DNA from: Planctomycetaceae bacterium
GTDB lineage: Bacteria > Planctomycetota > Planctomycetia > Pirellulales > Pirellulaceae
Direction: 5' to 3'
NCBI GenBank assembly: GCA_002709045.1
Contig: PAPJ01000012.1
Location: forward strand, 62,001 to 126,000
DNA: 64,000 bases
Positions 62,208 to 64,000 of this stretch are shown piece after piece. The stretch's first letter is position 1. Every line of letters begins with the position of its first letter. Below the pieces are notes generated by a model. The model made no database searches. It saw only the letters and a program-made list of their open reading frames with translations, and was not told the origin of the DNA. The translations under genes were made by a program, and so were the position numbers.

Positions 62208-63320
62208 ATGAGAATTCCACAAGTAATCATCATGAGCTGGCTATTTAATTCTGAACGTTGCTTCCCGAATCTCGGGATCTTCACTTTGTGCTGTCTGATG
62301 CTTACCAATACAGCCCATGCACAGGCACCTTCACCGGATGTTGTTACCGTTTTTAACAACCTAACAAAGAAGCAGCAAACTTACCGCGGTACCATTGTTA
62401 GTTACGATAATGAAGCACTTAAACTACAGTTAGTCTCGGGGCGGGAGCAGACTGTCCCCGCTGCGCTGATCACCAATATTTCAAGCAAATGGGGTTCGGA
62501 TTATGTCGCGGCTGAAGGGTATATGTTTGAACATCGATTCGAACGTGCGGCAATCAGTTTTCGTCAGGCTTATACCAAAGAGACTCGTGAATGGGTTAAA
62601 CATCGAATCACAGCCAGAAGGATTCAATGTGAGCAGAACATGGGTAACTGGCACAACGCTGCAACTCAGTTTTTCGATGTGTTGCTTAGCCAGCAAAACA
62701 ACACCCCTTATCGAACAGCAGCACCAATCGTATGGCACTCGCTCACCTCTTCAGGAGAGCTGCTTCATCGTGGTCGGGAACTAATGAAGGCTGACAATCC
62801 TCTAAAGCAACTGGTTGGTGCAAGTTGGCTGTTTTCATCACCTTATAACAATGACGCCATTATCCTCTTCAAACAACTTGAACAACATTCAGACAAATCT
62901 ATCGCCTTGCTGGCATCGGCTCAACTTTGGCGCAGCAAAACTCCTCTGGCCAAAGTCGCGGATGTAAAAAAATTGGATCAGGCTATTACTCAATTACCCA
63001 AAGAACTGCGTGCAGGTCCCCTCCATGTCGTTGCTCAAATGAAACGTCGACTTGATATGCATGAAGAGGCGGTGCTCACATGGATGCAGATACCAATTAT
63101 TTACCCGGCACAATATCATCTTGCATCTGAAGCTACCTATGCCTCGGTTGGTGAACTAATAACGATGGCTCAGTACGATGAAGCTCTTACCTTATGTAAA
63201 GAGTTAGCTACCCATTACGGTGACACCACCGCAGGTACTCAGGCGGAACGATTGGAATCTAACATCCACTCTCGTATCAAAGCGCGAAATGCAATAAAAA
63301 TGGAAGGAGATTCGTCGTGA
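62208..63320 (+). CDS. Secreted TPR-like protein
   Basis: The 370-residue protein begins with a signal peptide (about residues 1-39, ending AHAQA; alternative starts at MSWLF downstream). The mature part contains a beta segment (YRGTIVSYDNEALKLQLVSGRE), then a series of helical hairpins that look like tetratricopeptide or sel1 repeats (YMFEHRFERAAISFRQAYTK, NWHNAATQFFDVLLSQQ, QYDEALTLCKELATHYGD). Its stop overlaps the ExbB gene start by four bases (GTGA), so the two are coupled. It probably scaffolds a membrane complex with the VWA and ExbB proteins. Confidence 0.75.
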   Translation: MRIPQVIIMSWLFNSERCFPNLGIFTLCCLMLTNTAHAQAPSPDVVTVFNNLTKKQQTYRGTIVSYDNEALKLQLVSGREQTVPAALITNISSKWGSDYVAAEGYMFEHRFERAAISFRQAYTKETREWVKHRITARRIQCEQNMGNWHNAATQFFDVLLSQQNNTPYRTAAPIVWHSLTSSGELLHRGRELMKADNPLKQLVGASWLFSSPYNNDAIILFKQLEQHSDKSIALLASAQLWRSKTPLAKVADVKKLDQAITQLPKELRAGPLHVVAQMKRRLDMHEEAVLTWMQIPIIYPAQYHLASEATYASVGELITMAQYDEALTLCKELATHYGDTTAGTQAERLESNIHSRIKARNAIKMEGDSS

Positions 63321-64000
63321 GACGATTTAACTGGCTAACTATAATTGCCACCAGCGGACTGATTTTCGGGCTAATGCTCCAGGTTAAAGCCATGGCACAG
63401 GACAGTACCGTATCCACAGCCCAAACGAAGGGCTTTACGGATATTGTTTTTTCTGGTGGTATTACCGGACTAGCGATTCTTATCCTGCTGCTTTGCCTGT
63501 CACTGACTGCACTGTATTTGGTAATCGATCACCTTTTAACGCTGCGTGCCAAAGACATTATGCCTACCGGACTGGGGGTTCAACTGAGGGAATTATTGAT
63601 TGCCGGTAAGTATCGTGAAGCCGATGTCTTATGTCGCGAAAATCCCTGCGTCTTAACATTTGTCATCAGCCATGGGCTCGGTGAAATGGAAGGTGGCTGG
63701 GAGGCCATTGAAAAGGCTATGGAAGATGCCATGGCAGAACAATCAGCTCGGCTCTTCCGAAAAATTGAATACCTCTCGGTTATCGGAAACATCGCCCCCA
63801 TGGTTGGACTGCTCGGTACAGTGACCGGGATGATTTTTGCTTTTCAACAAGTAGCCACAACACAAGGTGCTGCGGGAGCTGGTGATCTGGCCGAAGGAAT
63901 CTATCAGGCTTTGGTAACAACGGTAGGCGGACTGATTGTCGCCATTCCTTCTCTTGGGGCCTTTGCCATTTTCAGAAACCGGGTCGACCATTTAGTCGCG
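63317..64000 (+). CDS. MotA/TolQ/ExbB family proton channel protein, 5' part
   Basis: The frame starts with GTG at 63317 and is still open at the window's end, so at least 228 residues. A signal-like first helix (MRRFNWLTIIATSGLIFGLML) precedes TM1 (ITGLAILILLLCLSLTALYL), a long cytoplasmic loop, and the conserved TolQ/ExbB segment YLSVIGNIAPMVGLLGTVTGMI followed by EGIYQALVTTVGGLIVAIPS. Such proteins form proton channels that drive outer-membrane transport or other work with an ExbD partner, presumably just beyond the window. Confidence 0.9.
   Translation, partial: MRRFNWLTIIATSGLIFGLMLQVKAMAQDSTVSTAQTKGFTDIVFSGGITGLAILILLLCLSLTALYLVIDHLLTLRAKDIMPTGLGVQLRELLIAGKYREADVLCRENPCVLTFVISHGLGEMEGGWEAIEKAMEDAMAEQSARLFRKIEYLSVIGNIAPMVGLLGTVTGMIFAFQQVATTQGAAGAGDLAEGIYQALVTTVGGLIVAIPSLGAFAIFRNRVDHLVA

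Noticed and set aside
1..64000. Mobile element, prophage or defence island
   Set aside because: No integrase, transposase, phage gene, toxin-antitoxin or restriction gene was recognised, and gene content looks like stable chromosome.

Overview
The window looks like a stretch of core chromosome from a member of the Planctomycetota, of moderate G+C content. This rests on families typical of that phylum: a PSD1/DUF1549/DUF1553 cytochrome-like protein followed by a DUF1501 protein, DUF1080 and DUF1571 proteins, an ASPIC/UnbV FG-GAP protein, several sulfatases, a conserved FecR-like membrane protein, and a bacterial topoisomerase VI pair. Genes lie on both strands in short runs. I see no rRNA, CRISPR array, insertion sequence, integrase, phage gene or origin. 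Many starts lack a Shine-Dalgarno sequence and several are GTG or TTG.

Layout. 1-390: the 3' end of a molybdopterin-oxidoreductase-like gene. 477-6363 (minus): a housekeeping run in the order hpf, ptsN-like IIA, ptsH, ptsI, RNase E/G, rplU. It looks like a regulatory phosphotransferase system with no sugar permease, linked to ribosome hibernation and RNA processing. 6940-23343: a FecR-like membrane protein, rarA, a LysM/L,D-transpeptidase-like protein lacking the catalytic cysteine, a zinc-ribbon protein, pyrE, an NRDE protein, a Gfo/Idh/MocA oxidoreductase, fabH, pepF, a sugar isomerase-like protein, a creatininase-family protein, a metalloprotease/LRR protein and a secreted orphan. A tRNA-His (GTG) with its own terminator follows. 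23633-28680 (minus) is the PSD1 plus DUF1501 pair.

29163-36073 (plus) is a tightly coupled FG-GAP/ASPIC, TPR, sulfatase and DUF1571 operon, followed by an LRR lipoprotein. Its sulfatase has CVQTR where CxPxR is expected. 36091-40033 holds a YHS-like/FIST pair, a secreted hydrolase and two small secreted proteins. 40361-44830 (plus) carries both subunits of DNA topoisomerase VI, then a GNAT acetyltransferase and a methyltransferase. Two inverted repeats lie upstream of topoisomerase VI.

44878-59224 is rich in exported hydrolases: a beta-lactamase-fold protein with a lectin-like tail, a DUF1080 protein, a double alpha/beta hydrolase with a degenerate first half, and a 1100-residue sulfatase-esterase fusion. 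A GH99-like protein, a D-2-hydroxyacid dehydrogenase and a second Gfo/Idh/MocA enzyme follow. This is plausibly a locus for degrading sulfated or acylated polysaccharide. 59324-60880 (minus) is def-fmt. 61098-64000 (plus) starts a VWA, TPR-like and ExbB/TolQ operon that runs off the window. The features most worth checking are topoisomerase VI, the sulfatase-esterase fusion, the altered catalytic motifs in three exported enzymes, and a 10-bp tandem repeat between two coding regions.
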